This document shows, piece after piece, positions 27,371-35,505 of a stretch of DNA of 64,000 nucleotides. This DNA comes from a virus: the IMG/VR virus record IMGVR_UViG_3300046314_000223, positions 1 to 64,000 of that record. One strand, 5' to 3'. The first letter of the stretch is position 1, and every line of letters begins with the position of its first letter. The notes beneath the pieces are model-generated. The model had not been told where the DNA came from, did not search any database, and worked only from the letters and a program-made list of their open reading frames with translations. Both the position numbers and the translations under genes were made by a program.

Positions 27371-27397
27371 ATGGCTACCTTGGTAGCCATAATCGTT
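27371..27397 (+). terminator. Terminator after paralogue A
   Basis: Stem ATGGCTACC/GGTAGCCAT with a TT loop, followed by AATCG and TTTTTT. Confidence 0.8.
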
Positions 27398-27542
27398 TTT
27401 TGGAGGCGTGTAGAGCATTTACTCGGGAGTTGATTTGCGAACCATGACCAAGCCCATTTTCTTTTGTTCCATCTGGCGTCTGGATGTGAGGCAACCGAGG
27501 AAATGTAAATTGATTTCCGACCATTGTTTCTTGGCGAATCAT
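27375..27542 (-). CDS. Possible small ORF downstream of rnlA (doubtful)
   Basis: The 222 bases between the genes at 25061 and 27566 hold only a terminator and overlapping short minus-strand ORFs. This one starts at ATG 27542, 16 bases after a TGATAAGTAA element, and encodes 55 residues (MIRQETMVGNQFTF...); its stop is inside the terminator stem. A 69-residue ORF in another frame (start 27549) and a short third-frame peptide (MEQKKMGLVMVRKSTPE) overlap it. None is recognised; which, if any, is translated cannot be decided from sequence. Confidence 0.25.
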   Translation of the reverse strand: MIRQETMVGNQFTFPRLPHIQTPDGTKENGLGHGSQINSRVNALHASKKRLWLPR

Positions 27543-27565
27543 GCAACAACGTAATTAATTACTTA

Positions 27566-28693
27566 TCAGATACCGGTGGATGTTCCATCAAGGAACAAAT
27601 CGGGATTCTTCTTGGCAAATGCCACATAGTCCGGCGTCCGTTCATCCAAGAGCAACATACAGAGGCTCATGAACTCAGGAAGGTCTTTCTTGGCCTTCAG
27701 GGCATAAGACTTCCGCAACAGTTTCTTGTTCTTCTTATGGAACGCCTCAACTGTCTTGATCATCTTGTTGTATGCTGGCATCACAGCCGATTCCATATCA
27801 TCAATCATCTTCAGAGACAATGGGTCGGTTGCAAAGATACTGCGGAGGTCATCCGTAGAGCCATCCAAGACACACTCATACAGGCGAGACTTGATCAGGA
27901 TTGAATCTTTGGCCTTGTGCAGAGTGCTGTATCGGTCATTCTTGACCTTGACCGCATACTTGGTGCCATCTGATTGTTCCATGATCAGAACATAGCCTTC
28001 ACCCTCCTGTTCAGCATAGATTGCATCAACAAAGGCTTTCTGGTCATTGCCGGATACTGAACATGGCACAAATCCGGCACGTTGCTCAGGCAGGAATGAC
28101 ATCAGCAGATACATTGAGTTGACATACTGAGTCTGCCCAATCTGGCTGCGGTGATCAACCATACCCAATACCTTCAGTTCAGCAGCGTCATAACCAACAA
28201 CAATTCGATTGTCTGGGGAAATCCACTCCATATTCACGGTAGAACCATGCAGAGTTGCGCTATACACAGCATCACGGAACTTCTTATTGTCCGTCCGATT
28301 GATCCACTCGGTAGCGGCAATAGCCTGATCGGAAGCCAATGAGGCGCGGGACTTCATGCATAGAGTTCCATTGGTGTCCAAGTAGCTGGAGATCAATGAC
28401 CCGTCCAACTTGACCATTTTCCCAACAATAGTTGATTGGGTATGATCAACTGTGCCTTCTGCATAGTTAAAGAACTTCTTGGGGGGCATGCATACCAGTT
28501 CCGCATCTTCACCGGACATACGGAACATGGTTCCGCGACAGAACATAGCTCCGGGTTGTTGGAAATCCGTCCATGAGGCCAGTCGGTAGTCAAAGATGCG
28601 ATATGTTGCTCCATCGGAACCCGTATGATCCTTGAAGGAGAATGCATCGTTGGATGCACAGAGAGTCATTAGTGTCTGGTATAGTTCAGTCAT
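27566..28693 (-). CDS. rnlA: RNA ligase 1
   Basis: 375 residues from ATG 28693 (upstream in-frame ATGs would overlap the preceding gene). T4 RnlA is 374. Shared features: TYRIFDYRLASW near residue 30, CRGTMFRM, KFFNYAEG, the nucleotidyl-lysine motif KLDGS (Lys95), VNMEWISPDNRIVV, GYVLIME and YAVKVKNDRY. In T4 the enzyme reseals tRNA cleaved by host anticodon nucleases. Here it follows the kinase-like gene by 22 bases and is probably co-transcribed with it. No Pnkp partner gene lies nearby. Confidence 0.93.
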   Translation of the reverse strand: MTELYQTLMTLCASNDAFSFKDHTGSDGATYRIFDYRLASWTDFQQPGAMFCRGTMFRMSGEDAELVCMPPKKFFNYAEGTVDHTQSTIVGKMVKLDGSLISSYLDTNGTLCMKSRASLASDQAIAATEWINRTDNKKFRDAVYSATLHGSTVNMEWISPDNRIVVGYDAAELKVLGMVDHRSQIGQTQYVNSMYLLMSFLPEQRAGFVPCSVSGNDQKAFVDAIYAEQEGEGYVLIMEQSDGTKYAVKVKNDRYSTLHKAKDSILIKSRLYECVLDGSTDDLRSIFATDPLSLKMIDDMESAVMPAYNKMIKTVEAFHKKNKKLLRKSYALKAKKDLPEFMSLCMLLLDERTPDYVAFAKKNPDLFLDGTSTGI

Positions 28694-28715
28694 GATCAAG
28701 TTTCCTTTGTTAGTT

Positions 28716-29597
28716 TCAGCGATTATAATACATCTTCCGACGCGCCCTTGAATAAAGATTGGCAATATCGGTAGAGAAGCCATAGTCCAGAATTACTGGG
28801 TGCTTGTGTCCGGTATGTGGGTGAGTCCAGATGCCCATATTTCTTGGCGACAGGTCTCCGGGATGCATACCCATAGAATGCATGGCGTCAATCATGTTGT
28901 TTGCATGATCACTGTGAATCAGGTCTGGATGTCCAGACCCATCGTGTCTCTCCCCATGAGCAGACCGATATTCTGAAAGCATATGCTCCTGAAGTTCTGC
29001 ATGGGAAATACCCTTCTTGAATCTGGCATCCTTGGTATGCTCACGCAAGTCCTTGGCATTGTATGCAGAGCAGTGCCCCATTTCCAAGTAGTGATGGTCT
29101 GGGTGTGATTCCATTACTGGAGCCAAGACGCCATTTGGGTTGGTTTCATACTGATTATGCCCAACTGGAATCAGCATCCCGTATTGACTTTGTGTATATT
29201 GATCTGCCTCCAGTTGATTCTGGTGCTCACCAAGGAGCATCGAATCTCCGGTGTATTTGTCCAGCTTACCGGGGAATGCAATCTTGACCGCCGTTGGCAG
29301 ATAAGTTTCCTTACCATCAAGGATGATTTTCTTTGGCTCCTTGGGGAAGAATACGGCGCGACTGGAACCTTTCTTGGGCTTGTCATCTGCAAATCCGGTG
29401 TCCTGACCAGATGCGATCAGGTGACGTGCATGCCGCGCAACTTCATTCAGCTTGGTTGATGCTCCATGTTCTCGATCCAGAATATCCTGAAGTTCAGCAT
29501 GGATTGCCTCCGACAGAATTGTCATGTCGCTCTGATAGATCAGGTCTTCATCAAGAGTCGTCTGTGAGGCAATATTTTTGAATTGATTGAAGTTCAT
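28716..29597 (-). CDS. Protein-kinase-like protein
   Basis: 293 residues with kinase-fold landmarks in the right order: AVKIA with Lys105 (VAIK lysine), Glu130 on a following helix (HQNQLEADQY), the catalytic loop HPGDLSPRN (Asp248, Asn253), and a DFG-like DYG at 271-273 in PVILDYGFSTD. All catalytic positions are present, so it may be active. Many phages carry compact kinases of this type that modify host proteins. The N-terminus (MNFNQFKNIASQ) is not a signal peptide. A hairpin with a conserved loop precedes the start by 18 bases. Confidence 0.7.
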   Translation of the reverse strand: MNFNQFKNIASQTTLDEDLIYQSDMTILSEAIHAELQDILDREHGASTKLNEVARHARHLIASGQDTGFADDKPKKGSSRAVFFPKEPKKIILDGKETYLPTAVKIAFPGKLDKYTGDSMLLGEHQNQLEADQYTQSQYGMLIPVGHNQYETNPNGVLAPVMESHPDHHYLEMGHCSAYNAKDLREHTKDARFKKGISHAELQEHMLSEYRSAHGERHDGSGHPDLIHSDHANNMIDAMHSMGMHPGDLSPRNMGIWTHPHTGHKHPVILDYGFSTDIANLYSRARRKMYYNR

Positions 29598-29615
29598 TTT
29601 TTTGTTTCTTACTGC

Positions 29616-29649
29616 GGGGTGATTCTTTACTTATCATCGGAATCACCCC
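29616..29649 (-). promoter_or_regulatory. Leader hairpin with TGATAAGTAA loop (kinase-like gene)
   Basis: Perfect 10-bp stem; on the minus strand the arms are GGGGTGATTC and GAATCACCCC, with a 14-base loop containing TGATAAGTAA. It ends 18 bases before the ATG, no Shine-Dalgarno sequence intervenes, and there is no U-tract. The same loop element occurs in the nrdB leader. Confidence 0.6.
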
Positions 29650-29658
29650 CTCCTGCGG

Positions 29659-30042
29659 TCATGCAACTGCATAAGGTTTGTCCCAACGACCAACGGAAAT
29701 GTCAAAGTAGTATGCGCAGTCAAAATAATCCGACTGAACATCCGATCGATCGTACCAGCCCTGCCCCTTGATGGCAGAGATCATTTCTCGAATGAATGCC
29801 TTGTTCTTTTCGTCAGAGAAATTTGTCTCGAACCAGTAGGGATTGATGTCCATGTAGGTGCCGATCTGGCGGTCGGTTTTCTTCTGAGCATCGCCAATCA
29901 AGTCCAAGGAACCGCTGGACAGAGTGACGCAGAGGGTCATGTGGCTGCGAATGGAGATTGTGCCCTTCATGCCATACTTTTTCAGAACGGCCTTGATGGC
30001 TGGAGTCAGTTTTGCCTTGGTTGCTTGGTCAATGTATGCCAT
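29659..30042 (-). CDS. Conserved hypothetical phage protein
   Basis: 127 residues from ATG 30042. Starts MAYIDQATKAKLTPAIKAVL and contains KKYGMKGTISIRSHMTLCVT, MDINPYWFETNF and a C-terminal DYFDCAYYFDISVGRWDKPY. Similar small proteins are widespread as uncharacterised genes in T4-like phages; a relation to large-polyvalent-protein-associated domains is possible but unconfirmed. Transcribed from an extended -10-like element at 30080-30088. Confidence 0.6.
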   Translation of the reverse strand: MAYIDQATKAKLTPAIKAVLKKYGMKGTISIRSHMTLCVTLSSGSLDLIGDAQKKTDRQIGTYMDINPYWFETNFSDEKNKAFIREMISAIKGQGWYDRSDVQSDYFDCAYYFDISVGRWDKPYAVA

Positions 30043-30079
30043 GATGTAGTTCCTATCGGAGTGGTTGTTGATGGAACGA

Positions 30080-30088
30080 ATTGTATCA
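30080..30088 (-). promoter_or_regulatory. Extended -10 element TGATACAAT
   Basis: On the minus strand TGATACAAT (TG-n-TACAAT) lies 38 bases before the ATG of the 127-residue gene. The same nonamer is found on the plus strand at 55661-55669 before gp44. No good -35 is seen, as expected for extended -10 promoters. Confidence 0.45.
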
Positions 30089-30094
30089 TGGCAT

Positions 30095-30418
30095 TCAGCG
30101 AATGATCTGTTCTTTTTTGATTCCGTTGTTTTCCAGCAACAAGATTCGATTTTCGATATATTCACCAATCAAGTTCAGTCTGGATTCAATCAGAGACATG
30201 CGACCATGAATCTGAGTGATCCAGATGGCAACTTCTTTTTCTGTGGCTGTTGCTGGGTCTGGTGTCGGAATCTTGTCTGGGGCAGTCAACAGTTCCTTTG
30301 GTGGCTCAATGACCATGTATGTCTGCTTGGCGACAACAACCGGAACCTCAACGATGGGGGGTTTGGTTGCAGCGCATCCAGACAACAAGGCAGTTACCAA
30401 TAAAATTGCAAGTTTCAT
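30095..30418 (-). CDS. Outer-membrane spanin-like lipoprotein (o-spanin)
   Basis: 107 residues. N-terminal signal MKLAILLVTALLSGC is a type II signal with a lipobox (LLSGC); the mature protein starts with a lipidated Cys, then a Pro-rich stretch (PPIVEVPVVV) and a helical tail. It overlaps the end of the membrane/coiled-coil gene 30415-30843. This order and topology fit a two-component spanin pair that fuses inner and outer membranes at lysis. Longer than lambda Rz1, but within the range for o-spanins. Confidence 0.65.
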   Translation of the reverse strand: MKLAILLVTALLSGCAATKPPIVEVPVVVAKQTYMVIEPPKELLTAPDKIPTPDPATATEKEVAIWITQIHGRMSLIESRLNLIGEYIENRILLLENNGIKKEQIIR

Positions 30419-30843
30419 TTTTGATTCCCTTTGATGCCGATCAGAGCCTCTTTCATGAAGTCACTGATTGGTTTATCGGTTGCTGCAACAGACTCAATCT
30501 TCTGCTGAGTTGCATCAGTCTGCGTCTCAATCTTTTTCTGATTGGTATTGTCTTTCTTGACAACAGACTGGTCAAGCCGCTTGGTCTGACGTTGGATTTC
30601 TGCTTCTTTCTTGGATGCTTCCAATGCAGCAGTCAGTTCGGTGGTTGCTTTGGTCAGCTTCTGATTCTGTTCATCTTTTATAACAGATTGTTCTGTTAGT
30701 TGCTGAATCTGCTGGTTCAATCCAGAATACTTCCGGTAACCAAAGAATGATGTCAAGATCAGGAAAACCGCCAACAGGAGTCTCCAATCAGACAAAGCCT
30801 TGAATGCTCCCTTGAAGCCAGATAGGAATGAAAGCCAGATCAT
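30415..30843 (-). CDS. Inner-membrane spanin-like protein (i-spanin)
   Basis: 142 residues. One membrane segment near the N-terminus (WRLLLAVFLILTSFFGY, about residues 20-36) is followed by a long periplasmic coiled coil rich in Gln, Lys and Glu (LNQQIQQLTEQSVIKDEQNQ). This is the Rz-type N-in/C-out topology. It is translationally coupled to the lipoprotein gene downstream and, by ATGA, to the small gene upstream. Confidence 0.65.
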   Translation of the reverse strand: MIWLSFLSGFKGAFKALSDWRLLLAVFLILTSFFGYRKYSGLNQQIQQLTEQSVIKDEQNQKLTKATTELTAALEASKKEAEIQRQTKRLDQSVVKKDNTNQKKIETQTDATQQKIESVAATDKPISDFMKEALIGIKGNQK

Positions 30844-31007
30844 TTCTTGTTCCTGTTTTCAATCAGGGTTGCTGCATCAAAGAAGGCATCATCCGGGGAA
30901 AATGCATTCTCTTTACTGGATTCCTTCAGGATGTCAGCGATGCATGCAATTGGTTCTGCGGTTTCAACAAAGCCTTCTTCTGGTTCTACGATTTCGTGAA
31001 GTCTCAT
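30840..31007 (-). CDS. Small acidic hypothetical protein
   Basis: 55 residues (MRLHEIVEPEEGFVETAEPI...). It overlaps its upstream neighbour as ATGA at 31004-31007 and its downstream neighbour as ATGA at 30840-30843, which strongly supports real translation. Strongly acidic with no known motif. Confidence 0.65.
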   Translation of the reverse strand: MRLHEIVEPEEGFVETAEPIACIADILKESSKENAFSPDDAFFDAATLIENRNKK

Positions 31008-31942
31008 TTTGTGGTCTCCTGTGGGTTTAATTTGTGATGGGATAGGATCAGAACATCCATTTTCTTGTCTTCTGATTTTCCATACGTGGCATTGAAATGA
31101 TGTTCTTTATTTTCTGGCGTGACGACGTGCAGTTCCCTGCCATCATGTCGGTAAACATGAGTTCCATCGGCATGCGCCATGTCAATCAGACGACCCCACA
31201 TATTATGTCCTCGCTGATATTGCCCGGAGGAACTGACCAGAGGAAGTGGTTGCCTTTTAAAGTGGGCATATATGAATCGAGTTGCATATCCCTTGGGCAA
31301 TATGCTGGTATCGGCTACTCGGTCAACGGTGTCCTGAACAATATGTCCATCTTTGTTGTATGGCGATTTATCAACCTTATTGATGACAGAATAGTGAACG
31401 AGTTGCTTTTTGTCATGATTCACACTATTCAAAATATTCTTGGTTCCCTTCACAAGAAGATGAATATCATGGCCCTCAAAGGAGCAGATTGTTGGTAGTT
31501 CTATAGTCTGTGGATACAGATCAGTTGCGTATGTTGGTTTGTGCGCGAATATGGACATTGGTGTACCCAAATTCCTTGCCATTTCGGACAATGCCAAATA
31601 TGTCTTGAATGAAATCATTTTTTTCTCCCTGTGGAAAAGTATTCCGGTTTGATCGGCAATGATGACCGAATTTACATACCCATGTTCAACGTCAACATAA
31701 GCAGAAATGCCATAGTTGTCAATTAAGAAATCATCCCATACGATGGGATACCTTCCCAACCACATCGACTTTGAAAACAGATCAAAGATTTCCTTATTTA
31801 ACTTTGGGTCATTCAGCATATCCGGCGACATATAGTCATCGAACGCCACCCAGACCATGCGATGAGTCATGTCAAACCGATAGAGACAATCCAAGAAAAC
31901 ATCATGCCCAAGTCCATGCACAAACCCCTGATAGTCAGCCAT
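31004..31942 (-). CDS. Hypothetical protein in dda operon
   Basis: 312 residues, 3 bases after dda, in the same coupled minus-strand operon. No signal peptide or membrane segment. Visible motifs: YQRGHNMWGRLIDMAHADGT, IPLPLVSS-like turn and a His-rich C-terminus (ENKEHHFNATYG). The His/Asp-rich style resembles the accessory proteins at 25061 and 36231 but no clear homology. Function unknown. Confidence 0.6.
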   Translation of the reverse strand: MADYQGFVHGLGHDVFLDCLYRFDMTHRMVWVAFDDYMSPDMLNDPKLNKEIFDLFSKSMWLGRYPIVWDDFLIDNYGISAYVDVEHGYVNSVIIADQTGILFHREKKMISFKTYLALSEMARNLGTPMSIFAHKPTYATDLYPQTIELPTICSFEGHDIHLLVKGTKNILNSVNHDKKQLVHYSVINKVDKSPYNKDGHIVQDTVDRVADTSILPKGYATRFIYAHFKRQPLPLVSSSGQYQRGHNMWGRLIDMAHADGTHVYRHDGRELHVVTPENKEHHFNATYGKSEDKKMDVLILSHHKLNPQETTK

Positions 31943-31945
31943 TGC

Positions 31946-33226
31946 TTACGTCTCCAGCATATAGAGTTGTTCTGATGCCCTTGATGCAGCCACATACAGG
32001 CACTTGGTTCGGGTCGATGCATCCCGGTTCTTCATGATGTCAGGGGTATCAATAAAGACATGCTTGAATGTTGACCCCTGCGAACGATGGGATGTGATTG
32101 CATATGCATACTTGACCTGATGGAACCTGTCCTTGCATTCCCAGAACTTTCCCCAGATTTTCTTCTGAGCCATCTCATTCAGATAGACTTCCAAGTCGGC
32201 AACCGAATCCTCATGTATGACCCTAAGAATTATTTTATCCCCAGTCTCCATACGAACATCAATCTTCCATATTTTGAACTGAGGATACTTGGGGTGTCTA
32301 TCAACGCTGGCACCCAATACCAAGGCTTCATCATCGGTATTTGCCAAGGACGGTTGGTTATCATAATCGGAGTTGACCGGAGCAGTCATGACCAAACGAT
32401 CCCCCTTGACGAAAGGAACTTCGCTGTTGGTCATCTCAAAGGACTCCCGGATAAACTGGTTCAGGGTGTCAACCGTGACGTTACGCCATGCAATGGCCTT
32501 GGCTGCTCCTGTATGGAAAGCCCCCTTGACCGCCAGAGCCTCAATCGTATCAGCAAAGGAATCATCATCCATGATATGAACCTGATCCCCGGTGGACTTG
32601 ATTGTAGGTCGTGGATTGGCTCTGAGTTGCTGAACCATGGTCAGAATTGAGTTGTCATGACGCTCAACCTTGGTCAACTCAAAGGAAACCGGATATGCTG
32701 ACCAGATGGGGGAAACGTCATCGCCAACAGGGGGCAATTGCTCTTTGTCCCCCAGCATGATAACCTTGGTTCCAGTAAAGACTGTCTTGCGTTCCAAGTA
32801 GGTCAGAACAGTATTGTTCAGCATAGAAGCCTCATCAATCAGAACCAAGTCATATGAACCAGCATCATTCTGGTCATCCTTACCAACAAGTTCCTTGACA
32901 GCACCATTAGGTTCCAATCGAAGCCCCAACAGGGAATAGATGGTCTTGAATGTCAGTCCAGAAACGGCATCACCAATACTCTCCTTGATAACCTTCAGGG
33001 ACTTATTGGTCGGGGTAGTGACGGCAATCTTCAGGTCCATTCTAGAAATGGATTCCAAGAAATACCGAATGGATGTTGTCTTACCAACACCAGCCTGACC
33101 AGAAAGCAGGTATACCAAGTTGGAATCCTTGGTTGATCGAGCGTTGCTCTTGACAAAGGAAGTCAAGGACTTGATCAGTTCAGATTGATCTTTGTTAAGA
33201 ATGATGTCTTTTTGTTGTGGAGTCAT
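31946..33226 (-). CDS. dda: Dda-like SF1B DNA helicase
   Basis: 426 residues (T4 Dda is 439). Walker A GQAGVGKT (43-50), motif Ia TTPTNKS, Walker B LVLIDEASM, motif III MLGDKEQLPPVG, and motifs V/VI AYAITSHRSQGSTF and LYVAASRAS identify a 5'-3' helicase of the Dda/RecD2 type. T4 Dda acts at replication initiation, recombination and removal of DNA-bound proteins. It overlaps the GIY-YIG gene upstream as ATGA. Confidence 0.93.
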   Translation of the reverse strand: MTPQQKDIILNKDQSELIKSLTSFVKSNARSTKDSNLVYLLSGQAGVGKTTSIRYFLESISRMDLKIAVTTPTNKSLKVIKESIGDAVSGLTFKTIYSLLGLRLEPNGAVKELVGKDDQNDAGSYDLVLIDEASMLNNTVLTYLERKTVFTGTKVIMLGDKEQLPPVGDDVSPIWSAYPVSFELTKVERHDNSILTMVQQLRANPRPTIKSTGDQVHIMDDDSFADTIEALAVKGAFHTGAAKAIAWRNVTVDTLNQFIRESFEMTNSEVPFVKGDRLVMTAPVNSDYDNQPSLANTDDEALVLGASVDRHPKYPQFKIWKIDVRMETGDKIILRVIHEDSVADLEVYLNEMAQKKIWGKFWECKDRFHQVKYAYAITSHRSQGSTFKHVFIDTPDIMKNRDASTRTKCLYVAASRASEQLYMLET

Positions 33227-33906
33227 TTTAAATGAGTCAGCTTATCGGGGTCTACCCGATACGTTTTGCTTGTCGTTGGTTTCGGTGGTTGGGCAACGAT
33301 TCGTTGAGTCTTGGTTGATTTTACCAAGTCACCCGGTAGAGTATAGCATGGTTCATGTCCTGTGCGTTGGACATCTTCGTTCAAAATCACACAGTCTGGG
33401 TTGACCGCAATTTGAGACCCGCCGTAGGGTTGTATAGACCACTCTGCCAGAACCAGATTCTTCTTATTGCGGTAGGCTTTATTCAGAATAAATCGGTTTG
33501 TTGCTGGTTTATTATCAGCAATGATTGCCGCCTCAAGCAACTCTGCTGACTTCCGGGTTCGGCAGTAGAATGTGTGTTTCAGGGAAAATGACTGTTGACC
33601 ATCAATCCGCATGATTGCTTCAACTACCTTGGATGATGTAAAGTATCTCCGAAGAACAGAGTGTGGTTCATCATCGGTATGCACACCAATATAGAAACAT
33701 CCAGTTCTGCTGTGTTCAATGATATAGACGCAGGTATATTTCCCAACTTCGTTCTTGACTGGCGTTGTTGATGCATAGTCGTAAATCGTCTTTGCGTCCG
33801 TCAGTCTTCGTTTCTTGTCAGCCTTGGCCTTCTTTTTCTTTACCTCGTATACATGCTGTATGTTATATGTAGCCGCAATCCCTGTATGCCAATCACCTTT
33901 TGCCAT
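33223..33906 (-). CDS. GIY-YIG-like endonuclease domain protein
   Basis: 227 residues. After a basic N-terminus (VKKKKAKADKKRRLTD), the segment YTCVYIIEHSRTGCFYIGVH fits the GIY-YIG pattern (VYII...FYIG) as in phage Seg-type and related nucleases. It is followed by a conserved Arg (RRYF) and Glu (SAELLEAAIIADN). The C-terminus is Pro/Thr/Lys-rich and probably disordered. It may be a homing endonuclease settled beside dda or a repair nuclease. First gene of the dda-spanin operon. Confidence 0.65.
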   Translation of the reverse strand: MAKGDWHTGIAATYNIQHVYEVKKKKAKADKKRRLTDAKTIYDYASTTPVKNEVGKYTCVYIIEHSRTGCFYIGVHTDDEPHSVLRRYFTSSKVVEAIMRIDGQQSFSLKHTFYCRTRKSAELLEAAIIADNKPATNRFILNKAYRNKKNLVLAEWSIQPYGGSQIAVNPDCVILNEDVQRTGHEPCYTLPGDLVKSTKTQRIVAQPPKPTTSKTYRVDPDKLTHLK

Positions 33907-33953
33907 TCTGTATGTTTCCTTTTCTTTCGAGCATAAACGAGCCGTGTGGTGAA

Positions 33954-33981
33954 CTTATAGGTTTAAAAATAAGAAACCCAA
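33954..33981 (-). promoter_or_regulatory. Sigma70-like promoter for dda operon
   Basis: On the minus strand, TTGGGT (33981-33976) and TATAAG (33959-33954) are 16 bases apart, 48 bases before the GIY-YIG gene ATG. Confidence 0.5.
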
Positions 33982-34044
33982 TAAGAATCATCCAACACTC
34001 GATCAACCCTTGTTTAAAATAAGACGATATGTATGAAATGAACA

Positions 34045-34239
34045 TCAATAAGAAAGAGATGTTCCATCAATACCTGAGTGAGTCCAAGCCAGATTTAATT
34101 CAGAATCGGAATAGACGTTCATACAGGGAGTATACCATAAGCCAACGTAGTAATCGGTAACAGTATAAATTTCATACAGACCATTCATATAGTACAATTG
34201 AATGGGTCGAAGCTCTTGTCCCATTTCCGTATCCATCAT
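34045..34239 (-). CDS. Possible small hypothetical protein
   Basis: 64 residues (MMDTEMGQELRPIQLYYMNG...), Tyr- and Trp-rich, with an open frame that extends about 40 bases upstream of the ATG but no strong ribosome-binding site. Composition looks protein-like. It lies in the decayed stretch and may be the intact tail of a broken gene. Confidence 0.4.
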   Translation of the reverse strand: MMDTEMGQELRPIQLYYMNGLYEIYTVTDYYVGLWYTPCMNVYSDSELNLAWTHSGIDGTSLSY

Positions 34240-34386
34240 TGATGGCCGTACTCGGAACTCATCCGTTTTATTTCTGGCAGTTTATCGATCAGGTCTTTTG
34301 AACAATCAACCCGTTAAGGCTGATCTATGGCACCCCTGCATATGGCTTGACATTTCCATACACTTCCACCTCAAAGTTTCACCACT

Positions 34387-34584
34387 TTATGAATTGTCGT
34401 TTATCTCGGCAGTTGGAGACTGCTCGAACCGGAGGCTCGTTATTTTACCGGCTGCTCTTACTATGTTTTCATTGCTTGTCAGGCAAGTTTTTGAATGGAT
34501 ACCATTGTAAGATGTAAAACCATCCATCTGTTTTGACACGAACCCAATGGGGATTCTACGGACGCAGAGAAGTGTCACTATCAT
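34387..34584 (-). CDS. Possible small hypothetical protein
   Basis: 65 residues (MIVTLLCVRRIPIGF...EINDNS) with AGGA 4 bases before the ATG. A different frame of the same DNA gives the equally protein-like WVRVKTDGWFYILQWYPF. The two cannot be told apart here, so translation is doubtful. Confidence 0.25.
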   Translation of the reverse strand: MIVTLLCVRRIPIGFVSKQMDGFTSYNGIHSKTCLTSNENIVRAAGKITSLRFEQSPTAEINDNS

Positions 34585-34766
34585 ACGTCCTGACTTTTAC
34601 TTAGTGTGAACCAAATCCAAGATTGGATAAATTTGTCGCAAAACACTTTTTACTTTTTGTGTGGTAATCAAGTAGCATCCCAACACAATGCCTTGTTCCC
34701 ATCTGAACCAAGACACACATCAAACCATGTTGCTGATCGCATCCGATGTTTTACGTCGAGTTTCCA

Positions 34767-35501
34767 TCACCCAACAATCGTTTCCCACCTCCGGTTCAGC
34801 ATCTTCGCATACTCCATGGGTCTGATGCACTTGTCATAGAGTCCGATTGCCCAGAAGTCATTGACTTCCATCAGAACTGTCTTCTTGTTATCCATGATGG
34901 CTACATCCAGAGCATACGGTTCCTGATTGGAGTATGTCTTGATCATCTGGTTGACTCTATCCATGTCCGGTGGCTCTGTGTCCCATTCATTCTGGTCATA
35001 TCTGGCACAACCAATGATTTTCTTCTGGTCGATATAGAACCGCCATTCGGATTGTATTTGAATTACATCCGACCACCAGATTGGTTCTGAATCTGATAGG
35101 GATACAAACTCACCCAAGGATTCTGGGTCTGGTTGTTGTTCTGGTGACCCATAGACAAATCCAGTAAAGAGTTTTGTCCTGACCGGTTTGATGAATATGG
35201 GCTCCTGTATCCCAATGAGCATTCCCTTGGTGGTCATTCCAAATTTTCGATCAAGGAAGCATAGAAGTTCATTCGGATAACTGATCGGCTCTGGTTCTTG
35301 AATCGCCATGGCTTTCATGCACTCTCTGAGGAATTCCACGGAGCCGACTGGTGTATATCCTTGGCACATGGCATCGTTGCAGTCTCCGGTAGAAACTTTT
35401 CCTATGGATGCATTCATTACTTGGATGCCATCGCCCATCATGGCGGCATGTCTGATTGTTCTGACTTCTTCGGTATTGACGTTCTGTAGTAGGAATTTCA
35501 T
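34767..35501 (-). CDS. ATP-grasp domain protein (R2K-like)
   Basis: 244 residues from ATG 35501. The middle has EPIFIKPVRTKLFTGFVYGS, then SEWRFYIDQKKIIGCARYD, YALDVAIMDNKKTVLMEVND and F-WAIGLYD, which fit the ATP-grasp order of an ATP-binding Lys, an Arg/Tyr strand and metal-binding Asp/Glu-Val-Asn. Phage members of the R2K clade are proposed to join amino acids to peptides or proteins; the substrate is unknown. It follows the Mom-like gene by 4 bases, so the two probably act together. Confidence 0.7.
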   Translation of the reverse strand: MKFLLQNVNTEEVRTIRHAAMMGDGIQVMNASIGKVSTGDCNDAMCQGYTPVGSVEFLRECMKAMAIQEPEPISYPNELLCFLDRKFGMTTKGMLIGIQEPIFIKPVRTKLFTGFVYGSPEQQPDPESLGEFVSLSDSEPIWWSDVIQIQSEWRFYIDQKKIIGCARYDQNEWDTEPPDMDRVNQMIKTYSNQEPYALDVAIMDNKKTVLMEVNDFWAIGLYDKCIRPMEYAKMLNRRWETIVG

Positions 35502-35505
35502 GGGT

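Larger units (their letters stand above)
33907..34766 (-). pseudogene. Decayed-looking region with short minus-strand ORFs
   Basis: 860 bases without a convincing gene, the longest gap in the window. Translated on the minus strand it yields protein-like pieces broken by stops, for example WFDVCLGSDGNKALCWDAT, WVRVKTDGWFYILQWYPF and VEVYGNVKPYAGVP. The second and third of these lie in the same frame with several stop codons between. No tRNA is seen. It may be the remains of one or more genes, or a set of very short genes. Confidence 0.4.

Noticed and set aside
34380-34450. Possible tRNA around CTGCTCGAACCGGAGG
   Set aside because: The GGTTCGA-like string does not sit between pairing T-stem arms and no cloverleaf could be drawn.
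34202-34510. Plus-strand ORF (102 codons) in the large gap
   Set aside because: Poor composition and no ribosome-binding site; the minus strand of the same stretch gives more protein-like pieces.
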